Part shown: positions 53,393 through 62,849 of the stretch, piece after piece | How positions within the stretch are numbered: position 1 is the first letter of the stretch | Layout: the number at the start of each line of letters is the position of its first letter | Assembly (NCBI RefSeq): GCF_008386495.1 | Contig: NZ_VTHJ01000019.1 | Coordinates: 74,597 to 138,596, forward strand | Direction: 5' to 3' | DNA: 64,000 bases | DNA from: Streptomyces tailanensis | Lineage (GTDB): Bacteria; Actinomycetota; Actinomycetes; Streptomycetales; Streptomycetaceae | Program-made: the position numbers and the translations under genes | The notes under the pieces: generated by a model | The model's input: the letters and a program-made list of their open reading frames with translations, nothing else | Databases searched by the model: none | Told to the model about the DNA's origin: nothing

Positions 53393-54762
53393 GCGTGGGG
53401 GGTCCCTTCGTTCTCGTGGGGGGCGGATGGTGCGGTGTCGGTGCTCGCGTCGGCCTCGGCGGCGTCGGCGTTGACGTATTCGTCCTCGTCGAGGATGCGT
53501 CCCGCCGCCCGGCCGAAGCGGGTGCCGCGGGCGAAGGCGCCCATGATGCGGGCGTTCTCCTCGGGAGTGCGCCCGGAGACCTCCGCGGTCCCGGCGGGCT
53601 CCGGCTCGGGGGCGGCAGTCCGCCGCGGGGTGCGCCGGCGGCGCTTGGGCAGTCCGCCGTCGGTGGTGCCCTCGGCGGTGCCTTCGGTGACCGCGGGGCG
53701 GGGGCTGGGTTCGGTGGTGTCCGGTACGGGTGTCAGGTCGATCGCGGGCTCCGGGGCGGCGGGCTCCAGCTGGGTCAGCAGCGCGGTGGGCAGGAACGCG
53801 ACGGCGCGGACACCGCCGTACGGCGAGCGGGTGTCCACGGAGACGCTGAACCCGTACCGCCGGGCGAGCACCCCGATGACGGCGAAGCCGAACTGGGGCG
53901 GGTCGGCGAGGCGGGTGACGTCCACCTCGCCGCGGCCGGCGAGCAGACGGGTGGCGCGGTCCACGGCCTGACCGTCCATGCCGACGCCGGCGTCGTCGAT
54001 GACGACGCACGCGCCGTTGTGCACGGACTGGACGGTGACCTCGACCGTGGTGTTGGGCTGCGAGTGGCGGGCCGCGTTGTCGAGCAGCTCGGCCACCGCG
54101 AGGACGACCGGCTCCACCGCGCGGCTCTCCACCGCGATGTCGACCTGGCCGTTGATCCGGATGCGACGGTAGTCGCGGATGCGGGAGGTGGCGCCCCGGA
54201 CGACCTCGAGCAGGGGTGAGGTCGAGCGCTGCCGGCCGGGCCAGGATCCGCACAGTACGGCGATGGCCTGGGCGCGGCGGCCGAACTGGGCGTTGGTGTG
54301 GTCGACTTCGAGGAGGTCGCGCAGCACGTCGGGGTCGTCGTGCCGGTCCTGCATCTCGGAGATGGACACCTGCTGCTCGTTGGCGAGGGCCTGGATGGAG
54401 CGCATCGACGCCTTGAGCGCGGCCTTGGCGGACTGGTCGGCGCGGGCCTGCGCGTGGGCGACGGCGCCGGAGAAGCGGGTCAGTACCTCGTCGAGGCCCT
54501 TGCCGAACTCGGTTCCGGCGAGCCGGGTGTCGAGCGGGCCGACACCGGGTAGGTCCTGGCCCGGGTGGTCCGCGAGGGCCGGCAGCCGGACGAGGACCAG
54601 ATGGCGCAGCTCCTCCTCACGGGCCCGCACCTCGTCGGCCAGGCCGGCGTTCTTCCTCCGCTGCCGCCTGGTGATCCCCTGCTGGCGCAACAGGAGTACG
54701 GCGGTGACGAACAGGGCTGAGGCCAGAGCCCAGGTCACCGCCTGCGGTATCTGATCGGTCAT
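53389..54762 (-). CDS. Conservon 1 sensor-kinase-like ATPase (CvnA)
   Basis: 457 residues. One N-terminal transmembrane helix (AVTWALASALFVTAVLLLRQ) is followed by a coiled region and an HATPase domain: N-box AVAELLDNAARHS, G1 box VVIDDAGVGMDGQ and G2-like QFGFAVIGVLARRYG. There is no receiver domain nearby and no clear HisKA dimerisation His. The C-terminal third is low-complexity and ends with ARIMGAFARGTRFGRAAG, a tail motif echoed in the orphan peptide at 62541. It heads a five-gene operon, kinase to CYP157. Confidence 0.93.
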   Translation of the reverse strand: MTDQIPQAVTWALASALFVTAVLLLRQQGITRRQRRKNAGLADEVRAREEELRHLVLVRLPALADHPGQDLPGVGPLDTRLAGTEFGKGLDEVLTRFSGAVAHAQARADQSAKAALKASMRSIQALANEQQVSISEMQDRHDDPDVLRDLLEVDHTNAQFGRRAQAIAVLCGSWPGRQRSTSPLLEVVRGATSRIRDYRRIRINGQVDIAVESRAVEPVVLAVAELLDNAARHSQPNTTVEVTVQSVHNGACVVIDDAGVGMDGQAVDRATRLLAGRGEVDVTRLADPPQFGFAVIGVLARRYGFSVSVDTRSPYGGVRAVAFLPTALLTQLEPAAPEPAIDLTPVPDTTEPSPRPAVTEGTAEGTTDGGLPKRRRRTPRRTAAPEPEPAGTAEVSGRTPEENARIMGAFARGTRFGRAAGRILDEDEYVNADAAEADASTDTAPSAPHENEGTPHA

Positions 54763-55133
54763 GAGAGTCCACGAGTCCTTACGTCCTCAACGTCACGGAA
54801 CGTCCTCAGGTCCCGGACAGCGGGCGTGAGTTGACGGAGCGCCCGACGATAGTGGTGCGACCGCCCGGGCACTTTCCGTGACGCGCACGGAAGTTGTCAC
54901 AGGACGCAGGAGTGACGCAAGAGGCGTGAGTGACCCCGCGATTCCTCCCCCGGCATATTCGGCCACCCGACCGGGCGGCATGGCAATCGCTTGCCACGCT
55001 AGGCTGCGCAGCACAACTGACCGGACGGTAACTGTCTTTGATCACTCACCAGTTGAAGGTTTTCGCGTCCGGGATCGTATGAGACCACAAGGGAGCTGTC
55101 GGGTTCTCGGGTTCCGACCGACACGGGAAGGGA
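54763..55133. other. 371-bp divergent region between conservon 1 and the AraC gene
   Basis: It must contain the promoters of both units. No strong palindrome or hairpin was found by eye, apart from CACTCACCAGTTGAAGG-type AT-richer sequence near 55040. There is no supported ORF. Confidence 0.4.
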
Positions 55134-56096
55134 ATGGCGTTGCCCGCGGGTAGTTATGTCGTCGACGCGCTGTCCACCGAGGAGCTGGACCCGCGTGAGC
55201 GGGCCGACTTCTGGACCGAGCAGATAGGCACGTACCAGTCCCGGATGGGCTACAGGTACCCCCAGGCGGAGCGCTTCCACGGGCAGACCGTCCGCCAGCG
55301 CACCGACAACTACCAGCTGGTGAAGTACCGGTCGGGCGAGATCGAGTACACCCGCACGATGCGCCAGGTCCGCCAGGACCCCGACGAGGACTACCGCCTG
55401 CTCTTACCCCTGAACGGGGAGATAGTGCTCCGCCAGGAGGGCGAGGAGGCACGGCTCACCCCGGGCACCGGGGCGCTGGTCACCTTCGGGGCGCCCTTCC
55501 AATGCTTACAGAGCGACGACATCAACGCGTTCATCCTCACCGTCCCGGCCCGCGAGGTGGACGGCCGCCTGGGCGCCAAGTCGCCCGTCGCCGCCGGCCT
55601 TGACCTGACCCGGGGCCTCGGACGGATCGTCGGCTCGATGCTGACCGGCCTGCACGAGGAGCGGGAGCATCTGACCGACCCGCAGTTCGACTCCGTCTCC
55701 GACCGCATCGTGGAACTCATCTGCATGCTGACCGTCGGCGACGACCGCCCCGACGTCCCCGGGCAGCTGGCCGAGGTGGAGGCGATGGTCCGCCGCTATG
55801 TACGCGACCACGCGGCCGACCCGAATCTCACGGGTACGGCGGTGGCACGTGCCCTCGGCTGGTCGTTGCGCCAGATCCAACTCGCCCTGCAGCGCGTGGG
55901 GACCACACCCCGCGAACTGATCCGCGAGGAGCGGCTGCGCCTGGTGCGGGACCGGCTGCTGTGCACGGAGTGCGAGCACATGACGATCACCGACCTCGCG
56001 TACTCCGCCGGCTTCTCCTCCGCGAGCGCCCTCAGCACCGCCTTCCGACGGCGCTACGGCGTGAGCCCCCGGGAGATGCGACAGAGCCTGCGCTGA
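55134..56096 (+). CDS. AraC-family transcriptional regulator
   Basis: A 320-residue regulator. The N-terminal half is a cupin-like AraC-binding domain (LLLPLNGEIVLRQEGEEARL, GALVTFGAPFQCL). The C-terminal half has two helix-turn-helices: LTGTAVARALGWSLRQIQLA and MTITDLAYSAGFSSASALST, followed by AFRRRYGVSPREMR, the AraC signature. It is divergent from conservon 1 and upstream of conservon 2, so it may regulate either or be their output. Confidence 0.93.
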   Translation: MALPAGSYVVDALSTEELDPRERADFWTEQIGTYQSRMGYRYPQAERFHGQTVRQRTDNYQLVKYRSGEIEYTRTMRQVRQDPDEDYRLLLPLNGEIVLRQEGEEARLTPGTGALVTFGAPFQCLQSDDINAFILTVPAREVDGRLGAKSPVAAGLDLTRGLGRIVGSMLTGLHEEREHLTDPQFDSVSDRIVELICMLTVGDDRPDVPGQLAEVEAMVRRYVRDHAADPNLTGTAVARALGWSLRQIQLALQRVGTTPRELIREERLRLVRDRLLCTECEHMTITDLAYSAGFSSASALSTAFRRRYGVSPREMRQSLR

Positions 56097-56654
56097 CTCC
56101 ACCTGAAATCAAGGGAGTTGGGGCGACGGGCCCGTTTCGCCGACACTCTCTCATCTTTCCGCCCTCGCGGCGTTCCGTTGAAGTCTAAAGCTTAGTCAGA
56201 GCCCAGCCGAAAATCGACCCTCGTCCGCCCCCCGGCCCCGGCTCGGGCGGGAGTCCGCCGCAAGTCGGCGCACCGCGCGTTTTGCGACTTCATGGTGTGA
56301 ATGTTGCTGGGAGCCCTCGTGCACGCCCTGTGTGACCAGGGTTTACCTGTTGGTCAACTGAGTCCCGCACGAATCGGGTTGGCGATCGGTAACGCGCGTA
56401 CCACCGGACGGCGACCCCGCGCAGGTCGTCCCCGCGGCACGGTCCTGATTTCACAACCGGCCCCGCACCCCGGCTCGGTGTGAAGAACTGCTGCGGCGCC
56501 ACCCCGGCGACAGACGGTAGAAATGCGTCGCAGCCCCTTGCCGCGATTGACGGCTCCTCAGGTGAATGCCCCGCCCTGGGCGACTAGGACTGCTGGTCAG
56601 ATAGTTGACGTTCTTCGCTACTCTGTCGCGTACTGGCTGATCGAGAGGACTCCG
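56097..56654. other. 558-bp gap upstream of conservon 2
   Basis: No gene is supported; the frame opening at 56523 has no ribosome site. A TTGACG hexamer at 56605-56610, 45 bp before the start codon, could be a -35 element. The ribosome site is GAGAGGA. Confidence 0.4.
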
Positions 56655-58523
56655 ATGCCTGAACCCCCACCCTTCGCAACATCCCCGGATCACGGTCGGC
56701 CGGACACGACGACACCTCCGCCTCGTCACCGGCACGTCAGGACCGGGGCCTCGGGTCCTGGGGACTCCTCTGCGATACGCCCGCGTCTGACGCGCCTCGC
56801 CGTCCTCCCGACCGCGATCATGGCCGGAATTTCCACCGCCGTCACCGGCACCGTCCTGCGGCTGCAGGAGGGCACCGCCGACGCTGCCACCTGGGGTGTC
56901 CTGACCGGTGGCGCGGTGCTCGGCTGCGGCTGCCTCGCCGGCGCCGTGCTCGCGGCCAGGTCCCGGGCCCGCACCGAGGAGCGGCACGTCGAGTCGCTGC
57001 GTCAGGCCCTCACGAACGGCAACTGGGCGCTGGACGAGGACCTGACCCGGCTCAAGCGGGGTGAGCAGCTCGCGTCGCGGGGGTTCACGTACCAGGCACC
57101 ACGCGCCGAGGACGCCCGCCAGGCTCTGGAGTACGAGGTCGCGTCGGCCCAGCACCGGGCCCGCGAGGCCCTCGTCTGGGCGGCGAGCTACTTCCAGGCG
57201 GCCTCCGACGACAACAGCGACAAGGTCGAGGTCTTCGTCAACCTGGCCCGTCGGCTGCAGTCCCTCGTCCACCGTACGATCCGGGAACTCGACGACCTGG
57301 AGAACCAGGTCGAGGACCCGGACCTGCTCCGGCGCATCTTCGGCATCGACCACCTGGCCACGCGTATCCGGCGGCACGCGGAGAACCTCGCGGTGCTCGG
57401 CGGCGCGGTCTCCCGCCGCCAGTGGACCAACCCGGTGACGCTGACGGAGGTGCTGCGGTCCTCCATCGCCGAGGTCGAGCAGTACTCCCGGGTCAAGCTG
57501 GTGCCGCCGATCGAGGGCACGCTGCGCGGGCACGCGGTCGCCGACGTCATCCACCTGCTGGCCGAGCTGGTCGAGAACGCCACGATGTTCTCCCACCCCG
57601 ACACCCAGATCCTCCTGCGCTCCCGCCGGGTGACCGCCGGCATCGCCATCGAGGTCGAGGACCGCGGACTCGGCATCCCCCAGGAGGACCAGGACCGGAT
57701 CAACGCGCTGCTCACCGACCCGGTCCGCATCGACATCGACAAGCTGCTCGCCGACGGCCGGATCGGTCTGTTCGTGGTCTCCTCCCTGGCCCGCAGGCAC
57801 GGCATCGCGGTCCAGCTGCAGAGCAACATCTACGGCGGTGTCCAGGCCATCCTGGTGCTCCCGCAGGGCCTGCTCGGCGACGAGGAGGGGCAGGCGCCGG
57901 ACCGGGCACGTCCCGCCGCACCCCGCCCGGCACAGGCGTCCGCGCAACCGGCCGCACCCTCATGGGAGGACTCGCCGCAACCGGGTCCGCCGCAGTCGGG
58001 TCCGCCGGTCGCCGTGGCGTCGTCCTACTCCGGCCCCCCGGCCGGCCAAGGGGCGTACCCGGCTCCCCCGGCCGCCGTCGCGTCGTACGGGGGTTCCCCC
58101 GCCTCCGTACCGCAGCGACCGGCACCGATGGCTTCGGCCTCCCCGTCCGCCCCCGTCCGGCACGACATGGCGCAGCCGCCCGCATCGGCGTCCGGGCCGA
58201 CCGCGCGGAACGCCGACGTCCGGTCCGAGTACCGCCCCGCCGGCCATGAGCGCCCCGGCGCCCCGCAGGGGCCCGGGTCGTCCGCCAGGCCGGTGCTGCC
58301 GAAGCGCCGTGCGATGGAGCACCTGGCCCCCGAGCTCCGCCACGGGCCCCTCGCGCCTCCCGAGACCAACGAACAGGACTTGAACTTCAGCCCCGGCCTC
58401 CTGGCCGGAATCAACCGAGGCTTCGGTCTCGCCGGCGCGACATCCGACGTGATCCCCGTCGACGACTCGCGCTGGGCCTCGTCTCAACCGCAAGGAGAAG
58501 AACCCCACCATGGTGAGCGATAG
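56655..58523 (+). CDS. Conservon 2 sensor-kinase-like ATPase (CvnA)
   Basis: 622 residues. Two transmembrane helices lie near the N-terminus (LPTAIMAGISTAVTGTVL and VLTGGAVLGCGCLAGAVLAA), with the short loop between them outside. The cytoplasmic part has a coiled region and an HATPase domain: LLAELVENATMFSHPDTQIL (N-box), IEVEDRGLGIPQED (G1) and GLFVVSSLARRHG (G2). A long Pro/Ala-rich tail follows. The end LLAGINRGFGLAGA resembles the other CvnA tails. ATG 56655 has GAGAGGA upstream. It overlaps the roadblock gene by 14 bp. Confidence 0.93.
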   Translation: MPEPPPFATSPDHGRPDTTTPPPRHRHVRTGASGPGDSSAIRPRLTRLAVLPTAIMAGISTAVTGTVLRLQEGTADAATWGVLTGGAVLGCGCLAGAVLAARSRARTEERHVESLRQALTNGNWALDEDLTRLKRGEQLASRGFTYQAPRAEDARQALEYEVASAQHRAREALVWAASYFQAASDDNSDKVEVFVNLARRLQSLVHRTIRELDDLENQVEDPDLLRRIFGIDHLATRIRRHAENLAVLGGAVSRRQWTNPVTLTEVLRSSIAEVEQYSRVKLVPPIEGTLRGHAVADVIHLLAELVENATMFSHPDTQILLRSRRVTAGIAIEVEDRGLGIPQEDQDRINALLTDPVRIDIDKLLADGRIGLFVVSSLARRHGIAVQLQSNIYGGVQAILVLPQGLLGDEEGQAPDRARPAAPRPAQASAQPAAPSWEDSPQPGPPQSGPPVAVASSYSGPPAGQGAYPAPPAAVASYGGSPASVPQRPAPMASASPSAPVRHDMAQPPASASGPTARNADVRSEYRPAGHERPGAPQGPGSSARPVLPKRRAMEHLAPELRHGPLAPPETNEQDLNFSPGLLAGINRGFGLAGATSDVIPVDDSRWASSQPQGEEPHHGER

Positions 58524-58947
58524 CCACCCCACCGGTCAGAACATCGACTGGCTGCTGGAGAACCTCAAGAAGACCGTGCCCGGTACCCGCCAGGTGCTGT
58601 TGCTGTCCTCCGACGGGTTGAGCAAGGCGCATGTGGACCTGGGCGCCGACGACGCCGACCGGCTCGCGGCGATAGCCTCCGGGCTCAATTCCCTAGGCCG
58701 TTCCTTCGGTCACGACCGGGTGCTGGGCAACGGCGGTACGGTCCGTCAGGTCATCGTGGAACTGCACAACGGCATCCTCATCGTGGCCTCCGCCGGCCAC
58801 GGCGCCGTGCTCGCGGTGACCGCGGACTCCTCGACGCACACCGAGACGCTCGGCTACGAGATGGGCATGCTGATCCGGGCCGTGCAGCCGTTCCTCGCCA
58901 CCCCGGCCCGCCGGCCTACCACCGCGCCTTCCAGCGCGGGGATGTGA
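58510..58947 (+). CDS. Conservon 2 roadblock/LC7 protein (CvnB)
   Basis: 145 residues. Blocks: NIDWLLENLKKTVPGTRQVL, SSDGLSKAHVDLGADDADRL and IVELHNGILIVASAGHGAVL. It fits the roadblock/LC7 fold and the family length. It is translated from within the kinase 3' end, so the stoichiometry is probably coupled. The DUF742 gene starts 4 bp after its stop. Confidence 0.93.
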   Translation: MVSDSHPTGQNIDWLLENLKKTVPGTRQVLLLSSDGLSKAHVDLGADDADRLAAIASGLNSLGRSFGHDRVLGNGGTVRQVIVELHNGILIVASAGHGAVLAVTADSSTHTETLGYEMGMLIRAVQPFLATPARRPTTAPSSAGM

Positions 58948-58951
58948 CGCG

Positions 58952-59320
58952 ATGACGGACGAGCTGTTCCTGGACGAGGAGGCCGGACGCTTAGTCCGGC
59001 CCTTCACCGTCAGCAACGGGCGCACTCGACCCTCGACGCCTCTCGATCTGCTCAGCCTGGTGATGGCCACCGGCATCCAGCCGATCAACGACCTCGGCCC
59101 CGACCACGACATGGTGCTCGGGCTGTGCGCCCGACCGGTGCCGGTGGTCGAGGTGGCGGCCCGGATGAACCTGCCGATCGCCGTCACCAAAGTCCTACTG
59201 TCCGACCTAGTGCAGCACGAGGCGCTCACCGCACGGGCGCCCCGTGCCGTCGAGGCGGCCTCCGCCGCCAACCGAGAAGTTTTGGAGGCGGTGCTTGATG
59301 GCCTACGCGCACGGCTCTGA
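58952..59320 (+). CDS. Conservon 2 DUF742 protein (CvnC)
   Basis: 122 residues. RLVRPFTVSNGRTRPSTPLD, LCARPVPVVEVAARMNLPIA and VTKVLLSDLVQHEALTARAP correspond to the conservon 1 copy; the end REVLEAVLDGLRARL is almost identical to it. It overlaps the GTPase gene by 23 bp, the same length of overlap as in conservon 1, which shows common descent of the two operons. Confidence 0.93.
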   Translation: MTDELFLDEEAGRLVRPFTVSNGRTRPSTPLDLLSLVMATGIQPINDLGPDHDMVLGLCARPVPVVEVAARMNLPIAVTKVLLSDLVQHEALTARAPRAVEAASAANREVLEAVLDGLRARL

Positions 59321-59900
59321 CCCCTTCCCGACCGCGCTGAAGATCCTCGTAGCCGGAGGATTCGGGGTGGGCAAGACCACCTTCGTGGGGGCGGTCAGCG
59401 AGATCGCGCCCCTGAGCACCGAGGAAGTGATCACCACGGCCAGTGTGCGCACGGACAGCCTGGACGGGGTGGAGGAAAAGTCCACGACCACCGTGGCCAT
59501 GGACTTCGGCCGTATCACCCTCGACTCGAACCATGTCCTCTACCTGTTCGGTACGCCGGGTCAGGAACGGTTCTGGTTCATGTGGGACGAACTGTCCGAC
59601 GGTGCGCTGGGAGCGGTGGTGCTCGCCGACACCCGCCGACTCGACGCCTGCTTCCCGGCAGTGGACTTCTTCGAGGTCCGCGGCATCCCGTTCGTGGTGG
59701 GCGTGAACGAGTTCGACGGTGCGTACCAGTACTCGATCGAAGAGGTCCGCGACGCCATCGGCCTGAGGTCCAACGCACCGATCGTGTTCTGCGACGCCCG
59801 GCACTGCAGTTCCGGTACGGGCGTGCTCGTCGAACTCGTCCAGCATCTGCTCGGTATGACACCCGGTGTGGCGATGCAGCAGCCGCCCGTGCTCCGTTGA
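59298..59900 (+). CDS. Conservon 2 GTPase (CvnD)
   Basis: A 200-residue GTPase. The P-loop is VAGGFGVGKTTFVGAVSE, the switch II region is LFGTPGQERFWFMWDELSDG, and the specificity region is VVGVNEFDGAY. ATG 59298 is preceded by TTGGAGGCGG. It closely resembles the third GTPase at 63275 (shared FWFMWD and LADTRRLDA), more than the conservon 1 copy. Confidence 0.93.
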   Translation: MAYAHGSDPFPTALKILVAGGFGVGKTTFVGAVSEIAPLSTEEVITTASVRTDSLDGVEEKSTTTVAMDFGRITLDSNHVLYLFGTPGQERFWFMWDELSDGALGAVVLADTRRLDACFPAVDFFEVRGIPFVVGVNEFDGAYQYSIEEVRDAIGLRSNAPIVFCDARHCSSGTGVLVELVQHLLGMTPGVAMQQPPVLR

Positions 59901-59937
59901 TCCATACTCAACCCAGCCGACATCGAACGGAGTTCTC

Positions 59938-60534
59938 ATGAACAGCACCGGCCCCTACTCCACCTACGACCCACCGCTCGACCGTCTGCTCCTGACCCCC
60001 GAGGACCCCGCCGCTCCGCAACGGGCCGCCAGACTGGCCCAACTCGGGCTCCGCGACACCCCCCGGATCGAGTTCGACGAGTTCGCGCGCCGACTGGCCC
60101 TGGAGCTCGACGCGCCGTACGCGATGGTCAACTTCATCGACGACCGGCGGCAGTTCTTCGCCGGGCTGTACACACCGGAGGCCGGTCCGGTGAACGTGGC
60201 CCAGCGACCGATGCAGGAGAGCGCCCCCTCGGTGAGCCGGGAGATGGGCCTGGACCACGGCTTCTGCCCGCACACCGTCAAGCGGACCACGGCGCTGGTG
60301 CTCGACGACGTCTGCGACTACCCGCGGTTCGCGGGCAACGCGGTCGTGGACGAGATCGGCATCCGCTCCTACATGGGCGCGCCGCTGGTCGACCCGCTGG
60401 CGGGCATCAACCTCGGCACGATCTGCGTCGTGGACACCGACTCCCGGACGTGGGGGCGGCAGCGGCTGGAGGTCATCAAGCACATGGCGCAGGAGATGTC
60501 CGAGCAGATCCAGTCCCTGGCAGCCGGCAACTGA
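59938..60534 (+). CDS. GAF-domain protein
   Basis: A 198-residue single-domain GAF protein. It has FDEFARRLALELDAPYAMVN, FIDDRRQFFAGLYTPE, SREMGLDHGFCPHTVKRT, and the terminal SYMGAPLVDPLAGINLGTIC with VVDTDSRTWGRQRLEVI. GAF domains bind small ligands or chromophores. HGFCPH has a Cys near the ligand pocket. It follows the GTPase by 37 bp with AACGGAG as the ribosome site, so it is likely the fifth member of the conservon 2 operon and may supply a ligand input. Confidence 0.9.
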   Translation: MNSTGPYSTYDPPLDRLLLTPEDPAAPQRAARLAQLGLRDTPRIEFDEFARRLALELDAPYAMVNFIDDRRQFFAGLYTPEAGPVNVAQRPMQESAPSVSREMGLDHGFCPHTVKRTTALVLDDVCDYPRFAGNAVVDEIGIRSYMGAPLVDPLAGINLGTICVVDTDSRTWGRQRLEVIKHMAQEMSEQIQSLAAGN

Positions 60535-60595
60535 CCCCGACCGCCCGACCGGGCACCACCGCCCGGTCGCCGGGCAACCGACTCACTCACGAAAG

Positions 60596-60624
60596 CCGCG
60601 GACACGCGCTGTGTCCGCGGTTTC
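60596..60624 (+). terminator. Hairpin terminator after the GAF gene
   Basis: CCGCGGACAC pairs with GTGTCCGCGG across a 5-nt loop, with TTTCC after it. A second hairpin (GACCGGGC/GCCCGGTC) lies at about 60547-60568. Convergent with the acyl-CoA dehydrogenase gene, it probably stops transcription both ways. Confidence 0.8.
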
Positions 60625-60639
60625 CCTGCTGTCCGAGGT

Positions 60640-61875
60640 CTAGACCAGCTCGCCCACGGGGTCGAGTTCCGTCTGCTGGAACGTGGGCTGCGGGGTGCGG
60701 ACCAGGTCGGCGAGGCGCTCGGACCACTGGCCCCGGTTCTCCCCCAGGGCGAACTCGCCGAGCCTGAGGGCCTGGATCTCGGAGGTGCCGGCGGGTGCGT
60801 AGATGTGGAAGGCGTCGCGCAGATAGCGCTCCAGGGGGCGGTCGGTGAACAGGCCGCAGGCCGCGTGCATCTTCATGGCCGCCTGGGCCGACTCGATGGA
60901 CGACTCGACGTTGAAGAGCTTGGCCGCCATGAGCTCGACGTCGCAGGGACGCCCGTTGTCCAGGAGGTGTGCGGCGAGATAGGCGCTCTGCCGCGCGAGG
61001 GTGAGCCGTTGCAGCATCCGGCCCAGCTCGATCTTGATGTTGGGAACGTGGCCGAGCGGCTCGCCGTAGCGCTGCGTTTCCCGGCAGTACCGGGAGGTCT
61101 CCTCGAACACCGCCTGATGGATCCCCAGGGACACCGCCGTGAGGTTGAGCCGGCCGTAGAGCACCGACGAGGAGTACGCGACGGCCAGTCCGCCCCCCTC
61201 CTCGCCGAGCCGGTTCGCGGCGGGTACTCGGCAGTTGTCGAAGACGAGTTCCCCGAAGCTGAACCCGTGCAGGCCCATGGACGGCACCTGCTTCGCGAGG
61301 GAGAAGCCGGGCCGGTCCGCCTCGACGAGGAACGCCGTCATGCCTTTGGAGCCCGGCCCGGTACGGACCACGACACCGTGCAGGTCTCCCACGTGGCTGT
61401 TGCCGACGAAGACCTTGCGGCCGTTGAGGATGTAGTCGTCGCCGTCCCGTACGGCGCTGCTCTCCATGCCCGCCACGTGGCCCCCCGACCCCGGCTCGGT
61501 CACGGCGATGGTCGGCAGGACCTCTCCACTGGCGATCCTCGGGAGCCAGGTCCGCTTCTGGGTCTCGTCCCCGAAGTGAACGATCTTGGCGACGCCCAGC
61601 TGGGATGCCTGGACCATCGCGCCCATCGCGCCGCTGACGCGGGCGAGTTCCTCGATGATGATGGTTTTGGCCAGATGGCCCGCGCCCATTCCGCCGTACA
61701 CCGGGTCGATCGTGGCGCCGATCCAACCCTGCTCGGCGATCGCTCGGGACAGCCCGACCAGTGCGGTACGGGATGCCTCCATCTCCGGTATCAGTGGCCG
61801 CACCACGCGCTCGGCGAACTCGCGTACGCGCTGCCGCAGATCCTCGTGGTCCTGAGTGGTGAAGACGTGTTCCAC
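60640..61875 (-). CDS. Acyl-CoA dehydrogenase-family flavoprotein lacking the usual catalytic Glu
   Basis: 411 residues. The ACAD signature segments are present: IAVTEPGSGGHVAGM, GRKVFVGNSHVGDLHGVVV, LVYGRLN-like SVLYGRLNLTAVSLG and AACGLFTDRPLERYLRDAF. The C-terminal region that normally reads YEGT reads IYAPAGTSEIQALRL, placing Ala362 where the catalytic base Glu is in most family members. Some biosynthetic acyl-ACP dehydrogenases use other residues. GTG 61875 has AGAAGGG upstream. No pathway partner is adjacent. Confidence 0.9.
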   Translation of the reverse strand: MEHVFTTQDHEDLRQRVREFAERVVRPLIPEMEASRTALVGLSRAIAEQGWIGATIDPVYGGMGAGHLAKTIIIEELARVSGAMGAMVQASQLGVAKIVHFGDETQKRTWLPRIASGEVLPTIAVTEPGSGGHVAGMESSAVRDGDDYILNGRKVFVGNSHVGDLHGVVVRTGPGSKGMTAFLVEADRPGFSLAKQVPSMGLHGFSFGELVFDNCRVPAANRLGEEGGGLAVAYSSSVLYGRLNLTAVSLGIHQAVFEETSRYCRETQRYGEPLGHVPNIKIELGRMLQRLTLARQSAYLAAHLLDNGRPCDVELMAAKLFNVESSIESAQAAMKMHAACGLFTDRPLERYLRDAFHIYAPAGTSEIQALRLGEFALGENRGQWSERLADLVRTPQPTFQQTELDPVGELV

Positions 61876-62540
61876 GCCAAGCCCTTCTCCGTGCTTCCCC
61901 GCGCCGGAAGACGCGGAGGCTGTACGTCAGGCTGTGGTTCCAAGGGGGGACCTGGCCGACGTGCAACATGGTCTACAAATCAACCTCTTACGCCAAGATC
62001 GTTAAGGTGGTTTGGCTGAAACATGGGCCGTTGAAATCTGCGTCAGCCCGTGGGAGACGGGCGATTCGGTGTCCACATTTTGATACTTTCCAAAGAGAAG
62101 TTGAGCGTCTCCGCTGACGCGGCGCCAGCCTGACGTCCCATGACCACCAGGCATCCGCCCTCGAAGTCACCTTCTCCAAGCCCCAGTTGGGGTCAAATAC
62201 CAGACCGACGAGCCGTCCGCGGAGGTTTGAGCAGGACGATAGCGACTTTCGGCCACGTCGATGCGCGTCAGAACTGGCTTGGTCCGGCCGATAGTGACCT
62301 ATCTCTCCCTGTCTCTCTCTGTCGACAAGTCACCCTTGACGGCCGTACGGCAGTTGTGCCCCGGCCACCGGCGGAGCTGGGGTCAGGTGGCGGTCAGGGG
62401 GCTACTGACGACGGGGCGCGGAGCCTGATACCGTTCCCTCCGGCCGAGCGCAACACCCCTTGTCCCCACCGGACTTTGTCTCCATCGGACTTTCGCTGCC
62501 GTACGAGGAATCAGATGCCAGGTACCCGCGACGGCCGGGC
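61876..62540. other. 665-bp region before the incomplete conservon
   Basis: The region holds no kinase gene and no supported ORF. Part of it (61970-62110) is notably AT-richer than its surroundings, including CATTTTGATACTTTCC. CCCCAGTTGGGG at about 62173-62184 is a short palindrome. Promoters of the flanking genes are presumably here. Confidence 0.4.
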
Positions 62541-62789
62541 ATGTCATCGATGAGCGCCGGAACCTCAGCCGAGGACGCGGCCGCCACGGGCGGCGCCCAG
62601 GGCCTCCCCCGACGGCCCCGGCCGCGAGCAGCGCTGTCCGCGCCCCCAGCACGTGACGAGGCGGCGAACAGCCCCCAGGATTACGACGCCGAGGACACCC
62701 TCTCTCCCGACGCCCTGGCCCGTGCCATGACGGCGATCCAGCGGGGATCGATGCGGGCCCGGCTCGCCGAGCCGGACGACACCGACTGA
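62541..62789 (+). CDS. Short peptide resembling a CvnA C-terminal tail
   Basis: 82 residues from ATG 62541 (ATG 62550 possible). The sequence is low-complexity (Ala, Pro, Arg) and ends SPDALARAMTAIQRGSMRAR plus LAEPDDTD. The ARxMxAxxRG pattern matches ARIMGAFARGTRFGR at the end of the conservon 1 kinase. No ATPase domain precedes it. It may be the relic of a kinase gene, or a free docking peptide. It lies 60 bp upstream of the roadblock gene. Codon composition is coding-like but start evidence is weak. Confidence 0.5.
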   Translation: MSSMSAGTSAEDAAATGGAQGLPRRPRPRAALSAPPARDEAANSPQDYDAEDTLSPDALARAMTAIQRGSMRARLAEPDDTD

Positions 62790-62849
62790 CGGCCCCCGAC
62801 GACTCGGCGTGTCCCCCTGGCGCCGACCGACTGTGAGGAACATTCAGGA

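Noticed and set aside
56523..56654. Longer start for the conservon 2 kinase
   Set aside because: No ribosome site at 56523, whereas ATG 56655 has GAGAGGA at good spacing.
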